A stretch of 64,000 bases of DNA, from positions 52,440 through 116,439 of IMG/VR virus record IMGVR_UViG_3300008267_000054; one strand, written 5' to 3'. The position numbers were made by a program, and so were the translations under genes. Shown piece by piece: positions 39,816 to 49,904 of this stretch (position 1 is the stretch's first letter; each line of letters starts with the position of its first letter). This DNA comes from a virus. The notes below the pieces were generated by a model. That model was not told the origin of the DNA, ran no database searches, and saw only the letters and a program-made list of their open reading frames with translations.

Positions 39816-42800
39816 TGGCATTAGACGCAGAAGAGTTTGACTTTGAGGGGTTAGGTAGTAAACTAACTAACACAATACTTGGGAGCTTTAATGAAGCTCT
39901 CGGGAAAATCAAATTTTCTACGATAGGCACCAGCTTAACGGCAGCTTTCAAAGAGGTTAAAATGTCCAAAGTAATTGAAGACAGTTTAACAAAGAGTAGC
40001 GAAGTTAAAGGTGCAATGAAAGACATTCAGAAAAAATTAGAGGATGGCTTTAATAAAATAAAATTTAAGGTAGGTGATATTACGGTACCTGAGTTACCAG
40101 AGCAAGTTGTCAAAGTAACTGCAGATACGTCCGAATTCAAATTACAAGATCAAAAACCAGTAGTAGTACCAGTACAGTATAAGTACGATAAATTCGAGCA
40201 ACAGAAGTTTGATCCAATAACTGTATCTGTTAAATATGAATATCCAAAACCTGAGTTACCAAAAACAGATCTTTTACAGGTAGGTGTTGAACCTGTTTAT
40301 GAAAAACTTGTACCACCAAAAGCACAAGATCTCCCAATAACATTAGTACCAGATACAACAAAGTTAGACGCAGTAAAGCCAACGATTGATACTGGACCAT
40401 TTGAAAAAGTTGGTGATTTGGTAAGAGAGTTCGTTAACCTAACTCAAGAAGCAAATAAGAAAACTAAAGTTACCTCAGAACTCTATTCTAAAATTGTTGG
40501 TATTGCTGAAAAGCTTGTAGCAACAAAAAGAATGGAAAAAGATGCTATTGATCAGATATTAGCTTCTTACCAACAAAAAATGGACATACCACAAGCTGAA
40601 ATTATGGCTGAGGTTGTTGATGTTGATACAAGCAAAGTTGCAGAAGCATCTACCGGTCCAATTGAAGTCGAAGCAAATGTTGGTAAAGTTGGAGGTGGAG
40701 ATTTTAGTAGCATTGAAAAGGCAATGACTGTGCTTATAGGTAAATTAGGTAAGCAACTACAATCCTTATTTAAAACATTTGACAATAAGAAGCTCAATAT
40801 AGCTATACCACCAACAGATCGATTAGATGATTACAAGATAAGCTACGATACTATATCTTCTGCTGTAGATGAATTAAAAACTGAGGTTGGAGAACTATCT
40901 AATCTTGAACTATTCCTATCAGTTTATAGCAAAGATACATACGACATTGTACAAAAGAGAATAGCTGTTGAGAATTTATTAGTAGGTAAAAAAAGGGAGG
41001 AGCTTGATATTGCTGCACAAGTGATTGGCTTAACTAACACGGCATCATTATCAGAATCACAGCTAAAAGCATTAATAGAGAGTAAGCTTGTTTCACTCCA
41101 CAAAGAAGTTGAGTTGAGAGGTTTAATAGTTAACGCTACAGAATCCTATAATACAGCAATACAACAATCTGATTTAGGTAAACTAACAGCGGAGCTTTCA
41201 AGTCAATTTGGTTTGATTGAGGATGAAGTTGCAGCAAAAGCAACTGTACTAGCTTTAGAGAATGAAAGAGTGACTGGCGTTAGAGCACTAACAGCAGAAC
41301 AGATAACTTTACTACAATCGGAGGATGGTGTATTAAATAAAAAGAAAGAGATCTTAAATGCTGATCAGGCATTATTGAATCTTAATAAAACAATAGTAGA
41401 GTCAAACAAAAAGATTGATCTTACTACACAAACACAACAACTAGCAAATCAATTATCTCTGTTATCAGAAGAAGCAAAGTTAAAAGCTGAATTGTTGTTA
41501 CAACAGAAACTTGTAAATGGTGAGGTAGCTGAGCTAACAAACTCAGAAAAATTATCAGTTGTGTTTCTTGACCAACAAGTAGCATCAAGTAAAAAGTTTG
41601 CAGATGCCTTAGCAAAAGTTGGACAAGGGCAAACTGAAATAAGCAATTTGGTTGAGGATCTCGGCTATGATAAAATAGTAGCCGAACTATCAATACAAAA
41701 GAGTTTAACAGAAGCAACAGTTGTTGCACAAGCAAAGAGCCTAATAGCTGCTAAAGTTGCCGCTGGTGAAGCTGCAAAACTGACTGATGAAGAGCTTTCA
41801 CAACTACAAGCACTAAATAATCAAATTAAGAGTAATCAGGAAATACTTGGATTAAAGCAGAGAATTGTTGAGGCAACAAACTCACTATTTAAAACAATGC
41901 AAGACGCAACTGCAGAAGCACTTGCTCTTGAGGGTCCAATGTATACACAGTTAGGCCTAACTCAGGATTTAACGAGAGAAAAAGCATTAGCAATTATACT
42001 CGATGGTCAAAGACGTGGTCTAACCACTGACGAGATTAATATGCAACTTCAATTATTAAAAAATGAAGATGATATATTACAGAAGACAAGAGAGCGAGTA
42101 AATGCATCAAAAGACCTAGAAGCGGCAGCAGACGCATATGCACAAGCAGTTAGACAAGCTGATGCAGACATACAAATAAAGAGTTTAATTGTAGCACTTC
42201 ATTTAACAGAAGATGAGGTAGCACAGGAAGCTAGATTACTTGCGTTAAAGAATCAGCAGGCAGCAGCCGCCGGCAAATTAACTAAACAGGAGTTAGAGCA
42301 AATAAAAGCCAACAACGGTTTACTTAATAGTCAAGTACAGCAGTTAAAGTTAAACAATCAAACATTAAGGCACAGAAGAGAAGAGGTAGAATTAGTTGAA
42401 CACGTTGCAGAGTATCAAAGAGAGGTAAATGAGGAATTAGAAAAATACTCAATGGGTTGGAAAAAGACAAAGGCAACGATGTCAGCAATCATTAAGGATC
42501 CAGCCTTTGCAAAAGGAGTGTTTTTAGCAGGTGCAATAACAAGTGTTGAGAAATTACACCACTCTATGCACGAGTTTATGGATGTTGGGATGACTGCTGG
42601 TGAGGGTGTAGCAGCAACATTCAAAACACTCTCCGTCGAATCTGTTATGGGTTTGAGTAAGAGCAAAGACGTACTTACCAGTATGGTTCAAGAAACTGGT
42701 AATATGAATACCTTAAATAAGGACCAACTAAACTCAGTTGGTAAAATAGCTGCAAGTTATGGTCTTGCCGGTGATGAAGCTTTTGGTTTGTCAATGGCAA

Positions 42801-44653
42801 TATCAAGAATGCCAGGTGAAACAAAAGATACAGCTGCTAATTTTGATAAAACTGTAGCAAGTGTAGCAAAAATGAAAGGTGTGATGCCGTCTCAGGTAAT
42901 GAAAGAGATGGCAAAAAACACAGGCAATATGGCATTATTCAGCAAGGGTGGTGCAGAAGGTTTTGCCAAAGCCGCAGCAACAGCTAAAAAAATGGGTATT
43001 GAGGTTTCTTCAATGGCAAAAGCTGCTGAAGGATTATTGGATTTTGAAAATAGTATCAATAAGCAGATGGAGGCGTCTGTCTTACTAGGTAGAGAAATAA
43101 ATCTTGATAAAGCAAGAGAACTAGCTCTGTCAGGTGATTTGGAAGGTGCAACCCAAGAAATAGTTAGAAATGCTGGAGGTGCAGCTGCATTCGATAAAAT
43201 GAATGTACTACAAAAGAAAGCATTGGCTGAGGCAGCAGGTTTAACTGTTGAAGAACTACAAAAAGCAGCAAAAGCACAACAAGATGGTACCGCTGCAACA
43301 CAAGATCAAGCAAACTCAGCCGAAGAGGGACTTGGAAAAGTATTAAAGCTGGGTGGTGGTCTTGTAACCGGCTTTGGAGCAATTGCACCAATGCTTATGA
43401 CTATTACAAGTTTAATGAGTATAATGAACTCCGGTACTGCCTTAGGTGGTATGATTAAAGGTATGTCTAACTTTGCTGGCTCAACTTTTGAAGCAATAAA
43501 AGGTCTAACTAAAATGGTAGCCTTAAATGTTGGTAAAGCACTTGGATTTGGTGAAGGTTCAAAAGAAAAAGCTGGTGGTATACTTAGTAAGGCCTTTGGT
43601 AAGAAAACACCTGAATTACCAAAACCTGAAGCACCAGCAGCCGGAGGTGGAGCAGGTCCAGCAGACAAGGCAGATAAATTGAGTAAAATAAACGCAGGCT
43701 CATTACTAAAAGGTGCAGCAGCAATGTTAGTTGCAGCAGCAGCAATTTATGTTTTCGCAAAGGCAGTACAGGAATTAGATAAAGTAAAAGACTGGAAAAA
43801 TGTTGCGATAGGACTAGGTCTATTTGCAGCATCAATGGCAATAACAGCAGGAATATTATCACTAGCAGGACCAGGAATTGCAATAGCAAGCTTGGCATTA
43901 ATACCTTTTGGTTTAGCTTTAATGATGTTTGCTAAAGCCATCGATATAGCAGCACCAGCAATAACAATGTTGGGAGCAGCATTTGGATCCTTTGTAGAGA
44001 TTGTTAGTAAAAATATAGGTGGATTTATTGCGGTTGCTTTAGGTTTACCATTACTAGCAGCAGGTATTACAACACTAGGAATAGCATCTATATTTGCATT
44101 ACCAGCAGCAGGAGCACTTACCATACTTGGAATTGGTATAGCAGCTTTTGGTAAGTTGGCTGGAGCAGCTGCTCCAGGTATCGTTGCAGTCGCGACTTCG
44201 TTAGCAGGTATATCGAAAGTTGATCCAGTTAATTTTAAGAGTATTGGTGACGGCCTACTACATATAGCAAAGGGATTAGGAGCAATAGGATTGTCAGGCT
44301 TATTAGCATTGCCTGTACTTAGCATGCTTGGCAGTATGTCGGCATTTGGTGGAGCACCTACTACACCTACCACACCGGCAACAACTACACCAAAGGCAGA
44401 AGCAAAAGCAGTTGCACCTGCACCAACTACGCCAATAGCAGCTCCGGCAGCAGCCGCAGCAGCCCCAGCAACAACAACAGCAACACCTGCAGCTGCACCA
44501 AAAGCAGAGGCTGGTGGAGATATGAAAGCGTTGATGGGTAAAATGGATCAGCTAATAGCAGTATTGCAAGCAGGTGGAACGATACAAATGGATGGTAAGA
44601 AGGTTGCAGACATAGTACAACGTAATATACGAACAGTAAAATTCGCTGATTAA
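39815..44653 (+). CDS. Tape measure protein
   Basis: The longest protein in the window, 1612 residues; it should set tail length and later be ejected. The N-terminal about 900 residues are helical with coiled-coil-like Gln/Glu/Leu repeats (for example 'LLQQKLVNGEVAELTNSEKL'). Gly/Ala/Met-rich membrane-like segments occur near residues 900, 1182 and 1297-1470 ('AAMLVAAAAIYVFAKAVQEL', 'LGLPLLAAGITTLGIASIFA'), a hallmark of tape measures. A Pro/Ala/Thr linker (about 1512-1570) precedes the C-terminal 'QMDGKKVADIVQRN' motif. T4 uses gp29 for this role; the present protein is much longer, implying a longer tail. Confidence 0.9.
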   Translation: MALDAEEFDFEGLGSKLTNTILGSFNEALGKIKFSTIGTSLTAAFKEVKMSKVIEDSLTKSSEVKGAMKDIQKKLEDGFNKIKFKVGDITVPELPEQVVKVTADTSEFKLQDQKPVVVPVQYKYDKFEQQKFDPITVSVKYEYPKPELPKTDLLQVGVEPVYEKLVPPKAQDLPITLVPDTTKLDAVKPTIDTGPFEKVGDLVREFVNLTQEANKKTKVTSELYSKIVGIAEKLVATKRMEKDAIDQILASYQQKMDIPQAEIMAEVVDVDTSKVAEASTGPIEVEANVGKVGGGDFSSIEKAMTVLIGKLGKQLQSLFKTFDNKKLNIAIPPTDRLDDYKISYDTISSAVDELKTEVGELSNLELFLSVYSKDTYDIVQKRIAVENLLVGKKREELDIAAQVIGLTNTASLSESQLKALIESKLVSLHKEVELRGLIVNATESYNTAIQQSDLGKLTAELSSQFGLIEDEVAAKATVLALENERVTGVRALTAEQITLLQSEDGVLNKKKEILNADQALLNLNKTIVESNKKIDLTTQTQQLANQLSLLSEEAKLKAELLLQQKLVNGEVAELTNSEKLSVVFLDQQVASSKKFADALAKVGQGQTEISNLVEDLGYDKIVAELSIQKSLTEATVVAQAKSLIAAKVAAGEAAKLTDEELSQLQALNNQIKSNQEILGLKQRIVEATNSLFKTMQDATAEALALEGPMYTQLGLTQDLTREKALAIILDGQRRGLTTDEINMQLQLLKNEDDILQKTRERVNASKDLEAAADAYAQAVRQADADIQIKSLIVALHLTEDEVAQEARLLALKNQQAAAAGKLTKQELEQIKANNGLLNSQVQQLKLNNQTLRHRREEVELVEHVAEYQREVNEELEKYSMGWKKTKATMSAIIKDPAFAKGVFLAGAITSVEKLHHSMHEFMDVGMTAGEGVAATFKTLSVESVMGLSKSKDVLTSMVQETGNMNTLNKDQLNSVGKIAASYGLAGDEAFGLSMAISRMPGETKDTAANFDKTVASVAKMKGVMPSQVMKEMAKNTGNMALFSKGGAEGFAKAAATAKKMGIEVSSMAKAAEGLLDFENSINKQMEASVLLGREINLDKARELALSGDLEGATQEIVRNAGGAAAFDKMNVLQKKALAEAAGLTVEELQKAAKAQQDGTAATQDQANSAEEGLGKVLKLGGGLVTGFGAIAPMLMTITSLMSIMNSGTALGGMIKGMSNFAGSTFEAIKGLTKMVALNVGKALGFGEGSKEKAGGILSKAFGKKTPELPKPEAPAAGGGAGPADKADKLSKINAGSLLKGAAAMLVAAAAIYVFAKAVQELDKVKDWKNVAIGLGLFAASMAITAGILSLAGPGIAIASLALIPFGLALMMFAKAIDIAAPAITMLGAAFGSFVEIVSKNIGGFIAVALGLPLLAAGITTLGIASIFALPAAGALTILGIGIAAFGKLAGAAAPGIVAVATSLAGISKVDPVNFKSIGDGLLHIAKGLGAIGLSGLLALPVLSMLGSMSAFGGAPTTPTTPATTTPKAEAKAVAPAPTTPIAAPAAAAAAPATTTATPAAAPKAEAGGDMKALMGKMDQLIAVLQAGGTIQMDGKKVADIVQRNIRTVKFAD

Positions 44654-47600
44654 TGGCTAAACTATTTGCAAATAAATTCGATTTAGATAGACTACCGGAA
44701 CCAAAGAAACCTAGTGGTGACATTAATCAGGGAAGTGTGGTTATTAATAGAACTACGTCTGAAAATAAAATAACAGACCCTAATATACAAACACAGTTAG
44801 TTGATCAAGGCAGTAAGATTACTGATCCTAAACTTGACATAAAACCAATTGATCAGGGAAGCAAGATAACTAATCCCGAAACTAAAGTTGATTTAGTAGA
44901 TCAAGGTGATAAGATAACTAATCCAAATATAGAAGTACAAAAAGTTATATCTGGTGAATTAATTACTAATCCTAATATTCGCATTGAACCGGTTGAACCA
45001 ACTCAATTAGAAACACAAGCACTGAACAGTAGATTGAGAGAGGTTGATAATGAGAAGCAGGGTATATTGACTAGTGATCAGATACTTGAAAGACAGGGTG
45101 TTAGAAAAAGTTCAGCTGGTGAATATGTGAGCTCTGTGAAAGTGGAGCCGTTTGGAACTAACCCAGTTAACCAAGGTGGCATTAGCGTTGTAAGAGCAAC
45201 AGAACCACAAGACAAGATTAGCAATGTTGAAGTGAGTAAGGTTGATCAGGGTAGTAAAATTGTAGATCCAAAGATTGAAACTAAACTAGTTGATCAAGGT
45301 GAACAAATAGTTAATCCAAATACTCAAGTTCAAAAAGTAATTGCTAATGAGCTTATAACTAATCCAAACTTAGAGATCAAACCTATTGAACAAGGAGATC
45401 GAACAGTAAATCCAAACACAACTGTACAGAAAATACAGCCTGGAGATAGGATTGTAAATCCTAATATAGAGGTTAGTCCGGTTAATGCTAATGAATTAAT
45501 TATAAATCCAAATACAATTATACAAAGAGTTGTAGCGGATGAGCTTATAACTAATCCTAACATACAACCAATATTAACAAAACCAGTTGATCCAAATGTA
45601 CAAGTACCAAACAATGTAGTCGGAGTTGGTACAACAATTCTATTTCCACGAAGCATATCGTTAAAGAATAGATTAGAGCAGTCTGATTTAGGTACAACAA
45701 GACACTTACCGGAGTATCTTTTATCAGACTTAAACACCGGCATAATTGATATAACAAGTCAAAATTTAATACCAAAAACATCACAAGTAGATGTACAAAA
45801 AATCAGCTACCAGGACACTGTCTTAAAACAAGGAGGTATCGAAACAATATTAAATGATGTTGTTAGTATTGTTAATCCTTTTAAATTTGGACAAACTGAG
45901 GTTGAGCAAGGTAGCGTTACTATTAAGAATTTACAAACCGTAATAAAAAAGACTAGTCCGGTTGAGATTAAGAAAGTTGCAGTTGGTGAACGTACGATTG
46001 ACCCAAAAACCGAAATAGTAAAAGTAAAATCAGGGGAGCGTACAGTTGATCCAAAAACAAAAATAAAACCAATAGTAGCAGGAGAAAGAACAACTGATCC
46101 AAATACAAAAGTTGTAGCTATTAAACCAGGTGAACGCACCATAGATCCAAAAACAAAAATAAATCCTATCATACCAGGAGAAAGAACAACCGATCCTGAT
46201 ATCAAGATACCATTAGTACAACCTGGAGAAAGGACTATTGATCCCAAGATTGAGATTAAACCCATTGCAGTAGGAGAAAGAACTATTGATCCTAAAATAG
46301 TAATACAACCAATCACACCGGGTGAAAGAACAACTGATCCACAATTAGAAATTAAACCAATTGTAGCTGGGGAAAGAACGTTTGATCCAATGTTGGAGAT
46401 ACCATTGATTGAACCAGGTGATAGAACTATTGATCCAAAAACAGTAGTAAGACCGGTAGAACCAGGTGAAAGGACAACGATTGTAGAAAATAGACTTTAC
46501 CTATTCCCACAATCAGATGATAAAATATTTTACACTCAAGAACCTGAGGTATTTGTAAACACATATGATATATTTCCAAGTGATGGATATATCCCATTAA
46601 CAAGTGATGGAAGATTCAATGAGTATAGTACAGACCTAGCGTATGTCTCTGCACTTAATAGTCTACAATTAACGGAGAATGGTCAAACAAAATTAAAAAG
46701 TGCAATACAACCCAATGACTTACCTGGACAGGGAACATATCAGGAAGTTGTATTGGGTGGGGCAGCTGATAGTTCGGGTGTAATATTTTGGTCACACAAT
46801 ACTGATCCAATAAAAATACTTAAACCAAATGGTGGTGCAAGTAGGTACAATCAAGTTGATGCTTATGTACAACGTGGTACTGGTGTACTATCCAATGAAA
46901 GTAAATTAAAAACAGCTGGATCTGAGGATGCACCAGCATATGTTGAAGAAATAGCTATAGAAGGTGGATTTACTGATTTAGTAAAACCACTAAACTTCCC
47001 ACCAGCACAGCATGGTGATCCAACACTACCTGGTGGTTATAGGTTGTTAAACTATGGTGAGATACAAAGACGTAGAGAGAGTGGTGAAGGTAGAAATCTT
47101 GACTTTACATACAATTTAGGTGACATTAAATTGGATCCATATCCACAACGAATTGGAATGCCTGACCGTGGTGCTGATACATTAAATACAGCATACAATA
47201 AAACAGGAAATGATTTTGTTGCAATGAAGTTTGAATCTGTTAGAGATAGTGTAACAATACAGTTTAGATCTTTCTTAAAAGGATTTACAGACAACTACAC
47301 AGCCAACTATACCGATGTAAACTATGTAGGTAGACCTGATACACTCAAAGTATTTAAAGGTACTACAAGACAGTTAAGCATATCTTTTACAGTGCCAGTA
47401 TTTAGTGAGGATGAGATTAAGGTTGTCTATGAAAAGTTAGAAGAGTTAATAAAAATATCATCAATTGGTAAACGAGATGGTATATATATGCAAGGACCAT
47501 TTTTAAGAATGACTGTTGGTGGATGGTGTAAAAGGACACCTATAATTGTTAGCTCACTTAAATTTGAAACAAATCCAACAGAATATACGTGGGATATCGA

Positions 47601-47712
47601 AAGAGAAATACCACAAATAGTTGAAGTTAGTATGGATTGTACAGCTCTATCCGACAACACTGGAAAAGGATTCTTACAAGAAGGAACATTTATACAATAC
47701 GGTAATAGATAA
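44653..47712 (+). CDS. Baseplate/tail protein with 16-residue DP-GERT repeats
   Basis: A 1019-residue protein directly after the tape measure. Most of residues 40-608 is built from three arrays of 16-residue units; the last is ten units in exact register, such as 'IDPKTKINPIIPGERT' and 'TDPQLEIKPIVAGERT'. The pattern is D/N-P at positions 2-3, alternating hydrophobics in the middle and G-E/D-R-T at the end, which suggests a regular beta-solenoid or fibrous shaft. The last about 155 residues ('VRDSVTIQFRSFLKGFTDNY' onward) form a globular domain reminiscent of tube-initiator/baseplate proteins. Call by position and C-terminal pattern; repeat function unknown. Confidence 0.65.
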   Translation: MAKLFANKFDLDRLPEPKKPSGDINQGSVVINRTTSENKITDPNIQTQLVDQGSKITDPKLDIKPIDQGSKITNPETKVDLVDQGDKITNPNIEVQKVISGELITNPNIRIEPVEPTQLETQALNSRLREVDNEKQGILTSDQILERQGVRKSSAGEYVSSVKVEPFGTNPVNQGGISVVRATEPQDKISNVEVSKVDQGSKIVDPKIETKLVDQGEQIVNPNTQVQKVIANELITNPNLEIKPIEQGDRTVNPNTTVQKIQPGDRIVNPNIEVSPVNANELIINPNTIIQRVVADELITNPNIQPILTKPVDPNVQVPNNVVGVGTTILFPRSISLKNRLEQSDLGTTRHLPEYLLSDLNTGIIDITSQNLIPKTSQVDVQKISYQDTVLKQGGIETILNDVVSIVNPFKFGQTEVEQGSVTIKNLQTVIKKTSPVEIKKVAVGERTIDPKTEIVKVKSGERTVDPKTKIKPIVAGERTTDPNTKVVAIKPGERTIDPKTKINPIIPGERTTDPDIKIPLVQPGERTIDPKIEIKPIAVGERTIDPKIVIQPITPGERTTDPQLEIKPIVAGERTFDPMLEIPLIEPGDRTIDPKTVVRPVEPGERTTIVENRLYLFPQSDDKIFYTQEPEVFVNTYDIFPSDGYIPLTSDGRFNEYSTDLAYVSALNSLQLTENGQTKLKSAIQPNDLPGQGTYQEVVLGGAADSSGVIFWSHNTDPIKILKPNGGASRYNQVDAYVQRGTGVLSNESKLKTAGSEDAPAYVEEIAIEGGFTDLVKPLNFPPAQHGDPTLPGGYRLLNYGEIQRRRESGEGRNLDFTYNLGDIKLDPYPQRIGMPDRGADTLNTAYNKTGNDFVAMKFESVRDSVTIQFRSFLKGFTDNYTANYTDVNYVGRPDTLKVFKGTTRQLSISFTVPVFSEDEIKVVYEKLEELIKISSIGKRDGIYMQGPFLRMTVGGWCKRTPIIVSSLKFETNPTEYTWDIEREIPQIVEVSMDCTALSDNTGKGFLQEGTFIQYGNR
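44773..45012 (+). repeat. Array 1 of 16-codon repeats (5 units)
   Basis: Five consecutive 48-bp units coding for example 'TDPNIQTQLVDQGSKI', 'TDPKLDIKPIDQGSKI', 'TNPNIEVQKVISGELI'. Confidence 0.9.
45262..45597 (+). repeat. Array 2 of 16-codon repeats (7 units)
   Basis: Seven 48-bp units, for example 'VNPNTQVQKVIANELI' and 'TNPNLEIKPIEQGDRT'. The last unit is degenerate. Confidence 0.88.
45997..46476 (+). repeat. Array 3 of 16-codon repeats (10 units, perfect register)
   Basis: Ten uninterrupted 48-bp units coding [I/T/V/F]-D-P...G-[E/D]-R-T. Third codon positions vary between units, so the protein pattern rather than the DNA is conserved. Confidence 0.95.
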
Positions 47713-47715
47713 GCA

Positions 47716-48015
47716 ATGATAAGTAGATATTCATTTAGCAAGCTAAATAAGAACACAGCTGGTAAACAAGTTTATACTAGTTTAAGCTTTCCAATAATTG
47801 AAGAGCAAGAAACAGACACATACATTATAACAAATAGTGCTGATAGGCTTGATAGTCTGGCTTATAAGTTCTATGGTGATGCAAAGTACTGGTGGGTATT
47901 AGCAATGGTAAATAATTTAGGTAAAGGAACTTTGGTTGTTGAAGGTGGTATACAATTAAGAATACCAGCTAATCCGTCAGATATAGTTAATTTACTAAAA
48001 GAAGAAAATCAGTAA
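47716..48015 (+). CDS. gp53: Baseplate wedge/LysM-like protein (gp53-like)
   Basis: A 99-residue protein with 'DRLDSLAYKFYGDAKYWWVL' and 'NNLGKGTLVVEGGIQLRIPA', the LysM-like pattern shared by T4 gp53 N-terminus and phage P2 gpX-type tail proteins. T4 gp53 is 196 residues, so only the LysM-like part is present here. It should clamp baseplate hub and wedge. It is spaced 3 nt after the repeat protein and 1 nt before the hub-like gene. Confidence 0.75.
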   Translation: MISRYSFSKLNKNTAGKQVYTSLSFPIIEEQETDTYIITNSADRLDSLAYKFYGDAKYWWVLAMVNNLGKGTLVVEGGIQLRIPANPSDIVNLLKEENQ

Positions 48016-48016
48016 T

Positions 48017-49903
48017 ATGGGTGTGTTTTCGTCAAAAGCCGTTCCAAGCAGTGTGCAAAGTGAACTAAATGCAAGAGCTTCAATACAAGCTAGTGACGCT
48101 TGGTTTGCATCAAGAGTTAATTGGGTTCACATTATGAGTTTTTGTGATGGTTGTAGTTCTACTAATGTAGAGCAATTATATTCCCTGAAGTCTTTAAATA
48201 TATACCAAGATGGTGGTACTTTTAGCGGACAGAGGCCTACACCTATTGTTGAATCTATTCAAGTTAAAGCACAGGGAAATCTTGGAACAACAAGATCCTG
48301 TACCATAAAGATAATTGCATTCACACAAGCACAGCTAGATGAGTTAACAGCTTGTTATGGTATACCAAGTATGAGTGTGAGAGTTCAATTTGGTTGGAAT
48401 AAAGGAGCCAATGATACTAGTGCACCAAGTCCATTAATTGGTGTTATGACAGATAATGAAGCTATTGGTGCAATAAATGATCGCAGATCAACATTTGCTA
48501 ATTACGATGGTCTTCAGGGTCTTGTGGGTAAGTGGAGTATTAATTTTGTAAAGGAGTCTATGTGGTGGGAATTTACTTTAGATCTCATGGCAGCATCATC
48601 ACCAGTATTATCAAGACCGTTAGAAGATTTTACAAGCCAATGTTATTGTGATAGAGTAGCGCAAGGTAGTGAGGATACTGAAAAAGTTAGTCAAGGAACA
48701 TCCGCTCTCAGAGCAAAGCTAATTCAATACATAGAAAAGCCAGATACTAAAGAGGAGGGTGTTTACAAGATACAACTAAACCACAGCGAGAGAGATCAAC
48801 TTGGAGCCTACGCAGGTGGGTTGATGGGCAAATTAGCTTCAAAGATTGGTGTTACCTTAGATACAAAAGAAGCATACATATCGTTTGGAAAATTGCAAAA
48901 GATAGTAAACGATTACTCTTTTTCACAAGCAGCAGGTAAATCATTAATGGCTATTATAGACTCAACTACTTATGGCACAATATCATATAAATCACCGGGA
49001 TACACATCAGATCCTGATATATGCATATATCCAGGTATTGATCAACCTAATGATGGAGGACTAGATGGTATTAAGAATGTACCAACTTGCAAAGTAACCG
49101 ATGGAGTGGATATTAATAAAGTACTATTAAATTGCATATTTCTTAATAAATGTATTGAGGACATTGGTAAACAAGGTACACTGCAAGATTTCTTTGAAAA
49201 AGTGTTTAATGGAATGAATCAAGCAGCTGGAGGTATATACGAGCTTAGTCTTGTTGATAATGGTGGTGAAACAAAATCTAAAGTACCAATCTTAACAGCC
49301 ATTGATCTTCAGAAGTTTAAAAAGGAAGTTGCTGTATATGAACTAAAGGCTGGTCCAACAAGTGCTGTTATAAGAGATATTAAATTGGATCTCAAACTAA
49401 CAGATGCAATGAAAGCACAGGCATTGTACGCTGGAGTGAGAAAGAATTCAAATAGTAGTCCATGTGATGAGGCTCGTTTTAGAAATGAACTAAAGGGATC
49501 AATTAATAAGACACTACCAAGCCCAGTAACACCACCCAAATCAGATTGTGGAACGGAGTGCAAAACTAAAGAAGAACACGAAGCTGAAAAGTCATTGGCA
49601 GACGATTATAAGGATATGTTGTCAGATACAAATGATGTATCTAAAGAAACAATTAGATCGAGGTTAGTTGAAGAATATAATAAGAACGCTGAAAAGGATT
49701 TATGTAAGGATGTGATAGTACCTTATGAGTTTTCCTTTACTGTTGATGGTATTGGTGGCTTTGCATTTGGTCAACTAGTTACTTGCAACCTCCTTCCGGA
49801 AAAAGTTAAAACAACTTACGTATATCAAATAACTGCTGTTGAGCACAGTATAACCTATGGCGACTGGACAACAACTGTAAACACAGTAGCAAGATACAAA
49901 TAA
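48017..49903 (+). CDS. Baseplate hub-like protein (gp27/gpD-type)
   Basis: A 628-residue protein. The N-terminal part has a beta domain ('VESIQVKAQGNLGTTRSCTI', 'MSVRVQFGWNKG') and the C-terminal strand set 'VPYEFSFTVDGIGGFAFGQL', 'YVYQITAVEHSITYGDWTT', a signature of hub proteins that form the pseudo-hexameric ring at the tail tip. A large charged insertion ('CKTKEEHEAEKSLADDYKDM') lies between. Several Cys may pair or bind metal. No lysozyme domain is visible. Identity as the gp27-like hub is probable rather than certain. Confidence 0.6.
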   Translation: MGVFSSKAVPSSVQSELNARASIQASDAWFASRVNWVHIMSFCDGCSSTNVEQLYSLKSLNIYQDGGTFSGQRPTPIVESIQVKAQGNLGTTRSCTIKIIAFTQAQLDELTACYGIPSMSVRVQFGWNKGANDTSAPSPLIGVMTDNEAIGAINDRRSTFANYDGLQGLVGKWSINFVKESMWWEFTLDLMAASSPVLSRPLEDFTSQCYCDRVAQGSEDTEKVSQGTSALRAKLIQYIEKPDTKEEGVYKIQLNHSERDQLGAYAGGLMGKLASKIGVTLDTKEAYISFGKLQKIVNDYSFSQAAGKSLMAIIDSTTYGTISYKSPGYTSDPDICIYPGIDQPNDGGLDGIKNVPTCKVTDGVDINKVLLNCIFLNKCIEDIGKQGTLQDFFEKVFNGMNQAAGGIYELSLVDNGGETKSKVPILTAIDLQKFKKEVAVYELKAGPTSAVIRDIKLDLKLTDAMKAQALYAGVRKNSNSSPCDEARFRNELKGSINKTLPSPVTPPKSDCGTECKTKEEHEAEKSLADDYKDMLSDTNDVSKETIRSRLVEEYNKNAEKDLCKDVIVPYEFSFTVDGIGGFAFGQLVTCNLLPEKVKTTYVYQITAVEHSITYGDWTTTVNTVARYK

Positions 49904-49904
49904 T

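Noticed and set aside
43747-44373. Minus-strand open frame of 208 codons
   Set aside because: Antisense to the Ala/Gly-rich tape measure C-terminus; Ile/Pro/Ala-rich shadow without a start signal.
44773-46476. Regular 48-bp spacing reminiscent of a CRISPR array
   Set aside because: Units are in-frame coding repeats without constant direct repeats and variable spacers; no cas genes.
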